From Deltaproteobacteria bacterium (GTDB lineage: Bacteria > Myxococcota > Kuafuiibacteriia > Kuafuiibacteriales > Kuafuiibacteriaceae): a stretch of 64,000 bases of DNA. The notes beneath the pieces are model-generated. The model had not been told where the DNA came from. It saw only the letters and a list, made by a program, of their open reading frames with translations, and made no database searches. The position numbers and the translations under genes are program-made. Where the stretch lies: the NCBI GenBank assembly GCA_011526105.1, contig WYAZ01000029.1, forward strand, positions 1-64,000, written 5' to 3'. Positions within the stretch are counted from its first letter, which is position 1. The number at the start of each line of letters is the position of its first letter. Positions 19,255 through 27,149 of the stretch are shown here, piece after piece.

Positions 19255-22200
19255 TTACTGCGCGCGACCGGTGGGGATCGCGTAGCAGTGCCCGTTTAGT
19301 TGGTCTTCGCCCGCGATCTGAATGGGTGCCCCCGAGGAGCTCGAGCCCATGAGACCAGGTCCTCCGTAGAAGGCGGTGATCCGTCCGCGCTGCAAGCTGC
19401 CGGCCGCGCCGCCGCCGTAGTTGGATCCGGTGACGATGTCGGGGGTGCCATCGCGATTGAGGTCTCCCCAGACCGCGATGGTCTGACCGAAGGACTCAGT
19501 GGTGCAAGTGCCGAGCAGGCTGCAGTCGCCCGAGAGGGTGGCCCACGGCGTGTTGACCGGCTGCTGACCACCAGCGAAGACGGAGATGGTGCCGCGTCCT
19601 GGTCCCGAGCCCAAGGTCGCGCCTACCAGGAGATCGGTGATGCGATCTCCGGTGACATCACCTGCGGCCAGCGAGCTACCGAAGAATCCGCCTCCGGTGA
19701 AGGTCATGTCTGCGTTCGCGGTGCTCGACGGGGAAGGTCGTATGCTGGGTCCCCCATAGAAGATGAACACGTTGTTTTGGTTCCTCGCGGCGATGGCGAG
19801 GTCCGAGTGTCCGTCCGCGTTGAGATCTCCGATGCCGATGATTCGGTCCCCGGCGTTCTGAGCGGGGTTTGAACCCACGACCGTCCAGTCGGGGAGTCGG
19901 TCGACGCCGACCGGACCGGCCATGAAGGGCCCGAAGTAGACGGCCACCTGTCCTTGAGTCTGGGGCCCGAACGTGGGGGCGGCGATGGCGAGGTCGGTGA
20001 GGGTGTCGCCGTTGAAGTCGCCGAGCACGGTGACCTGCGAGCCGAAACCTCCGCCGCTCCCGGTGAACCGGATTCGCGCGAGCCCGACGCCTCCGCCGCT
20101 GCCGAGGTTGTTGCTCATGAACAGGTAGGCGTCGCCGGGCGAGACGTTGTCCCCAGGTGCGCCCACGAGAAGCTCAGGGAGCCCATCCCCGTCTTGGTCC
20201 GGCATCGCGGCCAACGAGGCCCCCAGACGCATCGCGCTGAGGCCGACCAGGACAACGCCAGGCGGGGCGGTCAGCGAGGTCGTTGGTCCCGAGGCCGGAA
20301 GACCAGGGCCGCCGGGAATGATGCGAACAGTACCCGCGCCTCCATTTTCCCCGGGCGCGCCCACCGCGAGGTCTGGATAGCCGTCGCCGGTGATGTCATC
20401 GAGCACCGCCACGCTCGCTCCAAAGCGAGCGCCCGACATGCCGCCCGAGTAGATCCGATTCGCGGAACTTGCGACTTCGGGCGGAAGCGCAGGCCCTGAG
20501 AGTCCGCCGAAGCGTATGTATACGCGGCCCGCGTCGTTGAGGACCGAGCTGCTTCCCTGCACGTCGAGGTCCGGGGCGGCGAAGACGAGATCTGCGAGCC
20601 CGTCGTCATTTAGATCGAAACGCGACCGCGCGAACGGCTGAAACGACGCGACGATGTTGTGGCCCGACGTGCCGATGTTGACGGTGCACGGAGAGTACTG
20701 CGCGCAGCCGCCACCCTGAAACGCGACGAACTGTCGGCCCGAGGGCGGGATCGCGGTGAGTGGGACCGCAGCTCCGGACGGAAAACTCTCGGTGCAGTCG
20801 CCCGGACAATCAATGCCCGGACCTGTCACGCGACCCCCACCATTGATGGTGATCTGGACCGGATGGAGCACAACACGGCTGAAGTTTGCGGTTGCGTTCT
20901 TCGGGGCGTCGACGCTCAGCGAGCACACCAAAGAGGTACCGGCGGACGCGCAGTCATCTGCCCAACCATCGAAGGTCGCGTCCATGGCGGGGGTGACACG
21001 GAGTTGGACCGTGCTGCCTTGAAGAAAGTTCGCGCTGGCGGTGGTGCACCCCGGGCCGCACACGATCGCTCCATCGCTCGACTGAACCTCTCCATCTCCG
21101 CTGCCCCGTTTGGTCACCGCGACTCGGTGAAAGATTCCGGTGTCGGCGATGAACTCCGCGCCGACGGCGTGGGGCTGGTCCATGCTCAGCTGGCAAGGCT
21201 GGGTGCCGCTGCAGGAAGCACCCTGCCACCCGCTGAAGACAGATCCCGGCCCGGGTTCGGCGGAGAGCACGACCGCGGAGCTGAACGGGAACTCTGCGGT
21301 GCACGCGGCACCGCAATTGATCCCGCTCGGGGAAGAGACGACCGCACCCTCGCCGTCGCCGGTGACGAGTACGCTCAGGGTCTGAGGGCCGGTGTTGCGA
21401 GCAAACTCGGCGCCCACGAGCAAGGCCGAGCTCATCGTCACCGCACAAGCGCCCGAACCCGAACACGCCCCCGACCACCCAACAAAGGTGGACTCCGGGT
21501 CGGGCTCAGCGACCAAGCTCACCACCGTGGCGGGTGCGAACTCGAAGCTGCATGACGTTCCACAAGCGATGCCAGCGGGATCGGACGTGACCATGCCGTT
21601 ACCCTCGCCGGAAGGCGTTACCGTCAGTAGAAAGGAGCTCTGCAGCACGAAGGTTGCGCTGACCTGCCGGTCTGCATCCATGCGAAGGTTGCACTCCGCG
21701 CCCCCCGAACACGCGCCGCTCCAACCCCCGAAGGTGCCGGTCGTCTCGAGGACCGAGAGACGGACGTTCGTGTCTCGAGGAAAGACCGCCTCGCAACGCG
21801 GTTGTCCCATGCCGCAGTCGATGCCGGGCGGGGCAGAGACCACACGCCCCTCTGCGTTGCCCGAGATCGAGACGTTGAGGCGCGCTTCGAGTGCGACGCC
21901 GCCCGAGCAACGGGCTGGGTCCGGCAGGCACATCTGTTGTTCCGGGCACGCCATCACCGCTTCCGGGGCGCCAAAGCGCGAGCACCGCACTACACCTCTG
22001 CCATCACTCGAGCATCGGCCCGGCCCGGGGATGCAGAGCCCGTCGAGCTCCTCACCGGCGTTCACCGGGCTGAGGTCGGCGACATCGAGCAGTTCCGCGA
22101 TGCAGCCCCGCTCCGTACAGCTCTGCTCCGCCGGGCAGCTCGAGCTCTGGCAGCTCCGCGCCAAGAAGATCCCGAGCCTGGAGGTGACCTCGGGAAACCG

Positions 22201-22521
22201 TGCGAGGCGGCGTCGGACCACGGGCCCTTGCGACGCGATTGGGCCCACGCCCTTGATCTCGATGCTGAGGGGTTGTGTTCGATCGCCGCCGGGCGCCAAG
22301 ACGCCAAACGAGAGAGGCAGCGGCGTCTCCGAGAGATTGAAGCTGTGCGTCACCGGAGTGCCTTCGGCCCCCGACACCGAAACCTCGATGACGGAGAGTT
22401 CGGCCGGTACGCCGTAGTCCGACTGCACGACGACGATGAGCTGCGGTTCCTTCGAGCAGGCCGCCGAGAGCGCGCCGAGTGCGAGCAGCATCAAATGAGA
22501 AAGACGCATAAGAGACCTCAT
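19255..22521 (-). CDS. large lipoprotein with five InlB-like Cys repeats and FG-GAP propeller
   Basis: 1088 residues from the ATG at 22521, which overlaps the upstream stop as ATGA. The signal peptide ends LGALSAAC. After a beta domain and a Cys cluster (RSCQSSSCPAEQSCTERGC) come five approximately 75-residue repeats (about 235-610). Their pattern is GxGxVxSxPxGIxCG..C...F..G..V.L.A.P....F.GW.G.C......C...M......A.F, like divergent InlB B-repeats, each with paired Cys. Residues 625-1080 carry seven FG-GAP units (DLNDDGLADLVFAAP, DITGDGYPDLAVGAP, DQDGDGLPELLVGAP and so on), enough for one complete integrin-type seven-bladed propeller with calcium-binding loops. Probably a surface adhesin; distal gene of the kinase operon. 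Confidence 0.9.
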   Translation of the reverse strand: MRSLMRLSHLMLLALGALSAACSKEPQLIVVVQSDYGVPAELSVIEVSVSGAEGTPVTHSFNLSETPLPLSFGVLAPGGDRTQPLSIEIKGVGPIASQGPVVRRRLARFPEVTSRLGIFLARSCQSSSCPAEQSCTERGCIAELLDVADLSPVNAGEELDGLCIPGPGRCSSDGRGVVRCSRFGAPEAVMACPEQQMCLPDPARCSGGVALEARLNVSISGNAEGRVVSAPPGIDCGMGQPRCEAVFPRDTNVRLSVLETTGTFGGWSGACSGGAECNLRMDADRQVSATFVLQSSFLLTVTPSGEGNGMVTSDPAGIACGTSCSFEFAPATVVSLVAEPDPESTFVGWSGACSGSGACAVTMSSALLVGAEFARNTGPQTLSVLVTGDGEGAVVSSPSGINCGAACTAEFPFSSAVVLSAEPGPGSVFSGWQGASCSGTQPCQLSMDQPHAVGAEFIADTGIFHRVAVTKRGSGDGEVQSSDGAIVCGPGCTTASANFLQGSTVQLRVTPAMDATFDGWADDCASAGTSLVCSLSVDAPKNATANFSRVVLHPVQITINGGGRVTGPGIDCPGDCTESFPSGAAVPLTAIPPSGRQFVAFQGGGCAQYSPCTVNIGTSGHNIVASFQPFARSRFDLNDDGLADLVFAAPDLDVQGSSSVLNDAGRVYIRFGGLSGPALPPEVASSANRIYSGGMSGARFGASVAVLDDITGDGYPDLAVGAPGENGGAGTVRIIPGGPGLPASGPTTSLTAPPGVVLVGLSAMRLGASLAAMPDQDGDGLPELLVGAPGDNVSPGDAYLFMSNNLGSGGGVGLARIRFTGSGGGFGSQVTVLGDFNGDTLTDLAIAAPTFGPQTQGQVAVYFGPFMAGPVGVDRLPDWTVVGSNPAQNAGDRIIGIGDLNADGHSDLAIAARNQNNVFIFYGGPSIRPSPSSTANADMTFTGGGFFGSSLAAGDVTGDRITDLLVGATLGSGPGRGTISVFAGGQQPVNTPWATLSGDCSLLGTCTTESFGQTIAVWGDLNRDGTPDIVTGSNYGGGAAGSLQRGRITAFYGGPGLMGSSSSGAPIQIAGEDQLNGHCYAIPTGRAQ

Positions 22522-23147
22522 GGCTCGAGCACCACGCCGCTGTTTCCGCCGTATGGGCTGCCCCCTCCACCGAGCGCGAGAGCGAGCACCACCCCTCCAC
22601 CCACGACGGCGGCGCCGGTGAGGATCCAAAACCAAGGGCTCTCGATGATCGAACTGTCGTCCGCTTCTGGGCTCACCGAAAGCTCGACCGGAGGTGGGGT
22701 GGCTTGCTTCGCCACCGGTGGTGGTGGTGGTGGTGGTGCTGGTTCGGTCTTGGCTGGTTCGTCGGGTGGCGTGGCCTTGGCCTCTGACTTCTCCTTCGCT
22801 TCATCCCGATGCCGTTTCAGTTCGCGCAGCATGATGATGGTTTCATTGGCGCGGGCGGCGTCCTCGGGTTCCGTGGCGACGTACTCCTCGAAGTAGCGGA
22901 TCGATTCTTCGTAGCGCTTCAGCATTCGAAGGCACTGAGCGAGTCCAAAGATCGCGGCCGGTCTTCGTTCGGAGAGCTTGTAGGCTTTCTGGAAGTGCGG
23001 GAGCGCCGCTTCGTATTCCTCGGCTTCGAAGTACCGAGTGGCGGTCTCGAACTCCATCCTTGCCTGGGAGGTCTCAGCCTGCGCGTGGGCCTTTGCCCCG
23101 AGGGCCACGGAGAACATCACCAGTCCCAGCACGATCGGTCTCACCAT
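22518..23147 (-). CDS. TPR protein with C-terminal membrane segment
   Basis: 209 residues. A signal peptide ends GAKAHAQA. Two to three TPR-like units (FETATRYFEAEEYEAALPHFQKAY and RPAAIFGLAQCLRMLKRYEESIRYFEEY; about 30-110) are followed by a charged helix, a proline-rich stretch of eight Pro, and a hydrophobic segment (SPWFWILTGAAVVGGGVVLAL) near the end. It overlaps the upstream kinase gene by 7 bases and the downstream lipoprotein by 4, so the three are translationally coupled. Probably a periplasmic scaffold linked to the kinase pathway. Confidence 0.85.
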   Translation of the reverse strand: MVRPIVLGLVMFSVALGAKAHAQAETSQARMEFETATRYFEAEEYEAALPHFQKAYKLSERRPAAIFGLAQCLRMLKRYEESIRYFEEYVATEPEDAARANETIIMLRELKRHRDEAKEKSEAKATPPDEPAKTEPAPPPPPPPVAKQATPPPVELSVSPEADDSSIIESPWFWILTGAAVVGGGVVLALALGGGGSPYGGNSGVVLEP

Positions 23148-24505
23148 GGTACGAGCTCACTCTTCCTGACCGGCGCGGCCCTCTTCCTGGCTGGAGGTTT
23201 TGCCTCCTCGGTCTGCCTCTTCGTGGTCTTTCGGGCGGTGGGCTCGCGCGCCGGCGCTTTGACCTCGGAGACCGGTGGCTTCTCCGGCTCGGGGGCTGCG
23301 CCCTGGGCGGTCCCGATCTCGGTCACCTCGGGCTCATCGGTCGTGGGCTGTGGAGGCGTCGGTTCGACCGGCGGCGGACTCGGTTTCGACGGCGGGGCCA
23401 CGGGGACCGAACTCGAGACAACCTCGACCGCGGGTTTCGAACGCATATACGCGACGCCCGCGATACCCACGGCGAGAAGCAGCGCGATTCCGCCCAGCGC
23501 GAGGAGGCCCGTTGAACGGCCTCCGAGCCCAGCCTTGGTGTAGAGCGATGACATGTCGTCGGACGATGAAGCCATCGTGGCCTGAGTAGGCAGGCCGGGA
23601 AGGCCGGGTGCGACGAGCGTCGTGGCGCCGCCGACGGTCGGGGTGTCCAAGATCTGTGACAGGGTCTGAATGAACTCGCTGAGCGTGGGCCGGTCCTTGC
23701 GATCGACCGCGAGGCAAGCGCGCACCAGCGCCTGAATCTGCGCCGCGCCCGGTGTGCCCGGAGGCAGCTCGAGCTCGGGAATGCTGCCCCCCACCTTGAG
23801 CTCCAAGATCTTTCGTGGACTGCCCACGAAGGCGCGCTGGCCGGCGACCATCTCGTAGAAGATCTCGGCGAGCGCATACACGTCCGTCGCGGGCGACACG
23901 GACTCGGCCCCAATCTGCTCCGGCGCCATGTACGCGGGTGTGCCGAGCACCATTCCGGTCGCGGTCTTGTGTTCGGAGCTGCCCGCGGCCTGCTTGGCGA
24001 TACCGAAGTCGAGGATCTTGATGTCTGGCATCCACGCCAAATCCGGCGGCGGAGGCTCCACAAACATGATGTTGTCCGGCTTGAGGTCGCGGTGGATGAC
24101 GCCGACTTCGTGCACTGCCTCGAGGGCGCTGGCGATCTGTTGGGCGATGCCCACCGCCAAGCCGACCGTGAGTTTGTGGTGCTTGAGAAACTGCCCTAGA
24201 GGCGGTCCCGCGAGAAACTCCATCACGTAAGCGACGCGTGGTGGATCTTCGGACTCGATGAAGTCGGTGACGTCGACGATGCTCGGGTGCCGGATGCCGT
24301 TGACGACCTTGGCCTCTTGAAGAAACCTCGACACATAGTCCCGACTCGCGATGAGGTCGTCCGCCAACACCTTGATCGCCACTTGGCGTGTGAGGCGTTG
24401 ATGTCGCGCCTTGTAGACGGTGCCCATTCCTCCTCGGCCGAGCAGGCTCTCGAGGAGGTATCCGTGGAGAATCTCCCCAGAAGCGTCGTTGGGCTTGGTG
24501 GGCAT
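23141..24505 (-). CDS. transmembrane Ser/Thr protein kinase (PknB family)
   Basis: 454 residues. The kinase domain (13-280) has the glycine loop LLGRGGMGTVYKA, catalytic Lys45 (VAIKVLADD), HRDLKPDN (138-145), DFGIAK (166-171) and the activation-segment GTPAYMAPEQ, so it should be active. One membrane helix (about 334-354, LLALGGIALLLAVGIAGVAYM) is followed by a Pro/Lys-rich extracytoplasmic tail ending SELVPW with no PASTA or other sensor domain. It is the first gene of the kinase-TPR-lipoprotein operon. Confidence 0.95.
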   Translation of the reverse strand: MPTKPNDASGEILHGYLLESLLGRGGMGTVYKARHQRLTRQVAIKVLADDLIASRDYVSRFLQEAKVVNGIRHPSIVDVTDFIESEDPPRVAYVMEFLAGPPLGQFLKHHKLTVGLAVGIAQQIASALEAVHEVGVIHRDLKPDNIMFVEPPPPDLAWMPDIKILDFGIAKQAAGSSEHKTATGMVLGTPAYMAPEQIGAESVSPATDVYALAEIFYEMVAGQRAFVGSPRKILELKVGGSIPELELPPGTPGAAQIQALVRACLAVDRKDRPTLSEFIQTLSQILDTPTVGGATTLVAPGLPGLPTQATMASSSDDMSSLYTKAGLGGRSTGLLALGGIALLLAVGIAGVAYMRSKPAVEVVSSSVPVAPPSKPSPPPVEPTPPQPTTDEPEVTEIGTAQGAAPEPEKPPVSEVKAPAREPTARKTTKRQTEEAKPPARKRAAPVRKSELVPW

Positions 24506-24516
24506 GCGGGGCGACC

Positions 24517-24545
24517 AGCATAGGAGAGCAGGACCCTCTGCTCAA
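24517..24545 (-). promoter_or_regulatory. promoter of kinase-TPR-lipoprotein operon
   Basis: TTGAGC-N17-TATGCT on the minus strand; the ATG at 24505 is 11 bases after the -10 box, implying a leader of about 4-5 bases. Confidence 0.6.
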
Positions 24546-24596
24546 GTCGATCGTCCGACTTGGACCTACCCGTTGAAGCAGGCCACTGCGCAGCGT

Positions 24597-25772
24597 TTAG
24601 GCGCCCACGGCGCAGAACTGCTCGTAGTCGATGAGCTCGGTGATGCTGGGCTTGTCGCTGCACACCGGGCACTTCGGATCCTGCCGGAGCTTCAAGGTGC
24701 GCCAGCTCTGATCGAGCGCATCGTACTGGAGCAGCTTGCCGATGAGCGGCTGCCCCCGCTCGAGCACGAGCTTGATCGCTTCGATGGCCTGCATGGTGCC
24801 GATGACGCCGGGGAGGGCGCCGAGCACTCCGGCCTCCGCGCAGCTCGGCGCGAGGCCGGCCGGCGGGGGTTCGGGGTAGAGGCAGCGGTAGCACGGCCCA
24901 CCGAGCGCGGGCGCGAACACCGAGACCTGCCCCTCGAAGCGGAAGATCGAGCCATGGACGTTGGGGACCTTCTTGAACACGCAGGCGTCGTTGATCAGGT
25001 AGCGCGTGGGGAAGTTGTCGCAGCCATCGACGACCACATCCCAGCCCTCATCGAGGATGCGCATGATGTTCTCGGAAGACAGGCGCTCCTTGAACGGGAT
25101 CACCTTGACGTCGGGGTTCAAGCTGGTGAGGGCGCGGGCGGCGCTCTCGACCTTGGCCACCCCCACGTCTTGATCGCGGTGCAGGATCTGTCGCTGCAGG
25201 TTCGAGCGATCGACGTCATCGGGATCGATGACTCCGAGCGTTCCGATGCCGGCCGCGGCCAGGTAGTACGCCGCCGGTGAGCCGAGGCCGCCCGCGCCCA
25301 CGAGCAGCACGCGGGCCCCGAGCATGCGGAGCTGACCGTCGGTGCCGACCTCGGGGATGCTCAGGTGGCGCGCGTAGCGGATCTGTTGCTCGGCATTCAG
25401 CGTGGGCTCGACACCCCACTCGAGGCCTTTGTTCTTCCACGCGCCAAAGCCCCCGGCGAGGGAGGAGACGTTCTCATAGCCCATCTCTTCGAGGGAGCGC
25501 GCGGCGAAGGCGCTTCGGATGCCGCCTTGGCAGTAGAGGACGACGTCCGCATCGCGACGCGGTTCGAGCGCCTCGATCTTGAGCTCGAGGAAGCCACGCG
25601 GGATGTGTTTGGCGCCATAGAGCTTGCCGGTGGCGACCTCGTCCGCCTCTCGGATGTCGATCACGAGTGGCTTGGAAGTGCTCCGGATCCGCTCATTGAG
25701 GCCCTCCGGAGTGATCTCTTTGATGCTCGCCCTGGTCCTCGAGAACAGCTCGTCCTTGGTTAGCGCCGCCAT
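24597..25772 (-). CDS. moeB: molybdopterin-synthase adenylyltransferase MoeB with N-terminal rhodanese domain
   Basis: 391 residues. Residues 17-118 are a rhodanese domain with a catalytic-type Cys81 in LYCQGGIRS. Residues 125-370 are the ThiF/MoeB E1-like domain: NAEQQIRYARHL, the nucleotide-binding GAGGLGSP (159-166), DPDDVDRSNLQRQ, VVDGCDNFPTRYLIND, and zinc ligands CYRC and CPVC. The E1 domain adenylates the MoaD C-terminus; the rhodanese could supply sulfur, as in eukaryotic MOCS3, where it is C-terminal rather than N-terminal. It diverges from moaA, supporting a molybdenum-cofactor role. Shine-Dalgarno GGGAGG lies 7 bases before the ATG. Confidence 0.92.
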   Translation of the reverse strand: MAALTKDELFSRTRASIKEITPEGLNERIRSTSKPLVIDIREADEVATGKLYGAKHIPRGFLELKIEALEPRRDADVVLYCQGGIRSAFAARSLEEMGYENVSSLAGGFGAWKNKGLEWGVEPTLNAEQQIRYARHLSIPEVGTDGQLRMLGARVLLVGAGGLGSPAAYYLAAAGIGTLGVIDPDDVDRSNLQRQILHRDQDVGVAKVESAARALTSLNPDVKVIPFKERLSSENIMRILDEGWDVVVDGCDNFPTRYLINDACVFKKVPNVHGSIFRFEGQVSVFAPALGGPCYRCLYPEPPPAGLAPSCAEAGVLGALPGVIGTMQAIEAIKLVLERGQPLIGKLLQYDALDQSWRTLKLRQDPKCPVCSDKPSITELIDYEQFCAVGA

Positions 25773-25784
25773 ATTCGACCTCCC

Positions 25785-25812
25785 AGCATGGAGCAGGCTT
25801 GGAACGAGTCAA
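25785..25812 (-). promoter_or_regulatory. moeB promoter
   Basis: TTGACT-N16-CATGCT on the minus strand, upstream of the Shine-Dalgarno of moeB. Confidence 0.4.
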
Positions 25813-25927
25813 CCGATCTTTGCGCAGCGCGGCAAAGCTTCCGACGAAGGCGCCCGATAGCGCTCGTGTTTTACCTGATCCACGAGCGGACTTGTGTGTT
25901 GGCGCCGGTTTGGCGAGGCTCCGGGCA

Positions 25928-27022
25928 GTGGAACGAAGCAGCCTGCGTATCCTCCGTGAGGATGAGGCCGCGGTCGACGAGGAGGTCCCCTTCGCCGCGC
26001 GGGGGCGGGTCGGGGTCCCCGGCTGGCTCTCGGACCGTCAGGGCCGCCGTCTTCGCTACCTCCGCCTTTCGGTCACGGATCGTTGCGACCTTCGCTGTCA
26101 CTACTGCATGCCCGCCGAAGGTGTACCCGCGACGCCGAGATCGGAGCTTTTGAGCTTCGAGGAGATCGCCCGGGTCGCACGGCTGTTTCGGGCGCTCGGG
26201 GTCGAGACCATCCGTCTCACCGGCGGGGAGCCGCTGCTTCGGCGTGGCTTGCCCGAGCTCGTCCGCATGATCCGCGGCGAAGGCATCGACGATGTCGCCC
26301 TCACCACAAACGCGACGCTGCTCGAGCGCTACGCGGCGCCGCTCAAAGAGGCGGGCCTGACGCGCATCAACGTCTCGCTGGACAGCCTCGATCCTGAGGT
26401 CTTCCGCGAACTCACGCGCGGTGGAGATCTAGCTCGGGTGCGCCGCGGGCTCGACGCCGCGCGCGACGCCGGCTTCGCCCCCATCAAACTCAACACCGTC
26501 GTGGTTCGCGGCCGAAACGATCACGAGCTGGCCGACATCGTGGCCTTCGCCTTCGAACGCGACTTCGTCCCTCGGTTCATCGAGCTCATGCCGCTCGGTG
26601 CCGCGGCCGGCGCGGCGCTCGGAGCGAGCGCGGTCGTGAGTCTAAAGGAGATGAAGGCACGACTCTCCGAGTGTCTGGTCCCCGAGGAAGCGGCACACTT
26701 TGGTGAAGTCGCCGGTCGCGGTCCTGCGGGCTACCTCAGGGCGCGCGATGGAAGCGGCCGCCGCGTAGGCTTCATTGGCGCGGTGACCGAGAACTTCTGC
26801 GAGCGCTGTAACCGCGTGCGGGTCACGGCGAGCGGACAGATTCGCGCCTGTCTCGCCTCGCCCAATGGGCTCTCCCTGCGCGATCTGCTGCGTGGCCATG
26901 CGCGTGAAGAAGCCCTGCTCGAGGTCCTGAGAGACTCACTCTTCGGCAAGCGTGAAGGGCACTACTTTCACGTGGAGAACGACCTGCACCTCGGGGTCTC
27001 CATGTCGGGCGTGGGTGGTTAG
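25928..27022 (+). CDS. moaA: GTP 3',8-cyclase MoaA (radical SAM, molybdopterin biosynthesis)
   Basis: Radical-SAM enzyme for the first step of molybdopterin synthesis from GTP. The N-terminal cluster motif is CDLRCHYC; later features are TGGEPLLRRGLPEL, NVSLDSLDPEVF, and the second 4Fe-4S cluster CERCNRVRVTASGQIRAC. The chain ends VGG, the conserved Gly-Gly tail required for activity. The frame is open from a TTG at 25799 (407 residues), longer than the usual 320-340. I prefer the GTG at 25928, with GGCGAGG upstream (364 residues), but the exact start is uncertain. Divergent partner of moeB; no other moa genes are in view. Confidence 0.93.
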   Translation: MERSSLRILREDEAAVDEEVPFAARGRVGVPGWLSDRQGRRLRYLRLSVTDRCDLRCHYCMPAEGVPATPRSELLSFEEIARVARLFRALGVETIRLTGGEPLLRRGLPELVRMIRGEGIDDVALTTNATLLERYAAPLKEAGLTRINVSLDSLDPEVFRELTRGGDLARVRRGLDAARDAGFAPIKLNTVVVRGRNDHELADIVAFAFERDFVPRFIELMPLGAAAGAALGASAVVSLKEMKARLSECLVPEEAAHFGEVAGRGPAGYLRARDGSGRRVGFIGAVTENFCERCNRVRVTASGQIRACLASPNGLSLRDLLRGHAREEALLEVLRDSLFGKREGHYFHVENDLHLGVSMSGVGG

Positions 27023-27065
27023 ACCCCAGAGCCCGAAGCATCCCCTCAACTCGGTTCGCATGCAT

Positions 27066-27099
27066 GAACGTCAACGTTGACGTTGACGTTGACGTTCAC
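27066..27099. repeat. hexanucleotide repeat forming an inverted repeat between convergent genes
   Basis: Three GTTGAC units (27076-27093) followed by GTTCAC. GAACGTCAAC (27066-27075) pairs perfectly with GTTGACGTTC (27088-27097), leaving a 12-base loop made of two repeat units. It lies between the convergent moaA and the exported-protein gene at 27150. Confidence 0.75.
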
Positions 27100-27149
27100 G
27101 GCCCCGCTCGCGGATCCGCGCGGAGGTTGAATCGGTCACGCTCTAAACC

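Noticed and set aside
25799-25927. 43-residue N-terminal extension of MoaA
   Set aside because: Absent from the family, atypical composition, and it would leave almost no room for the divergent moeB promoter.
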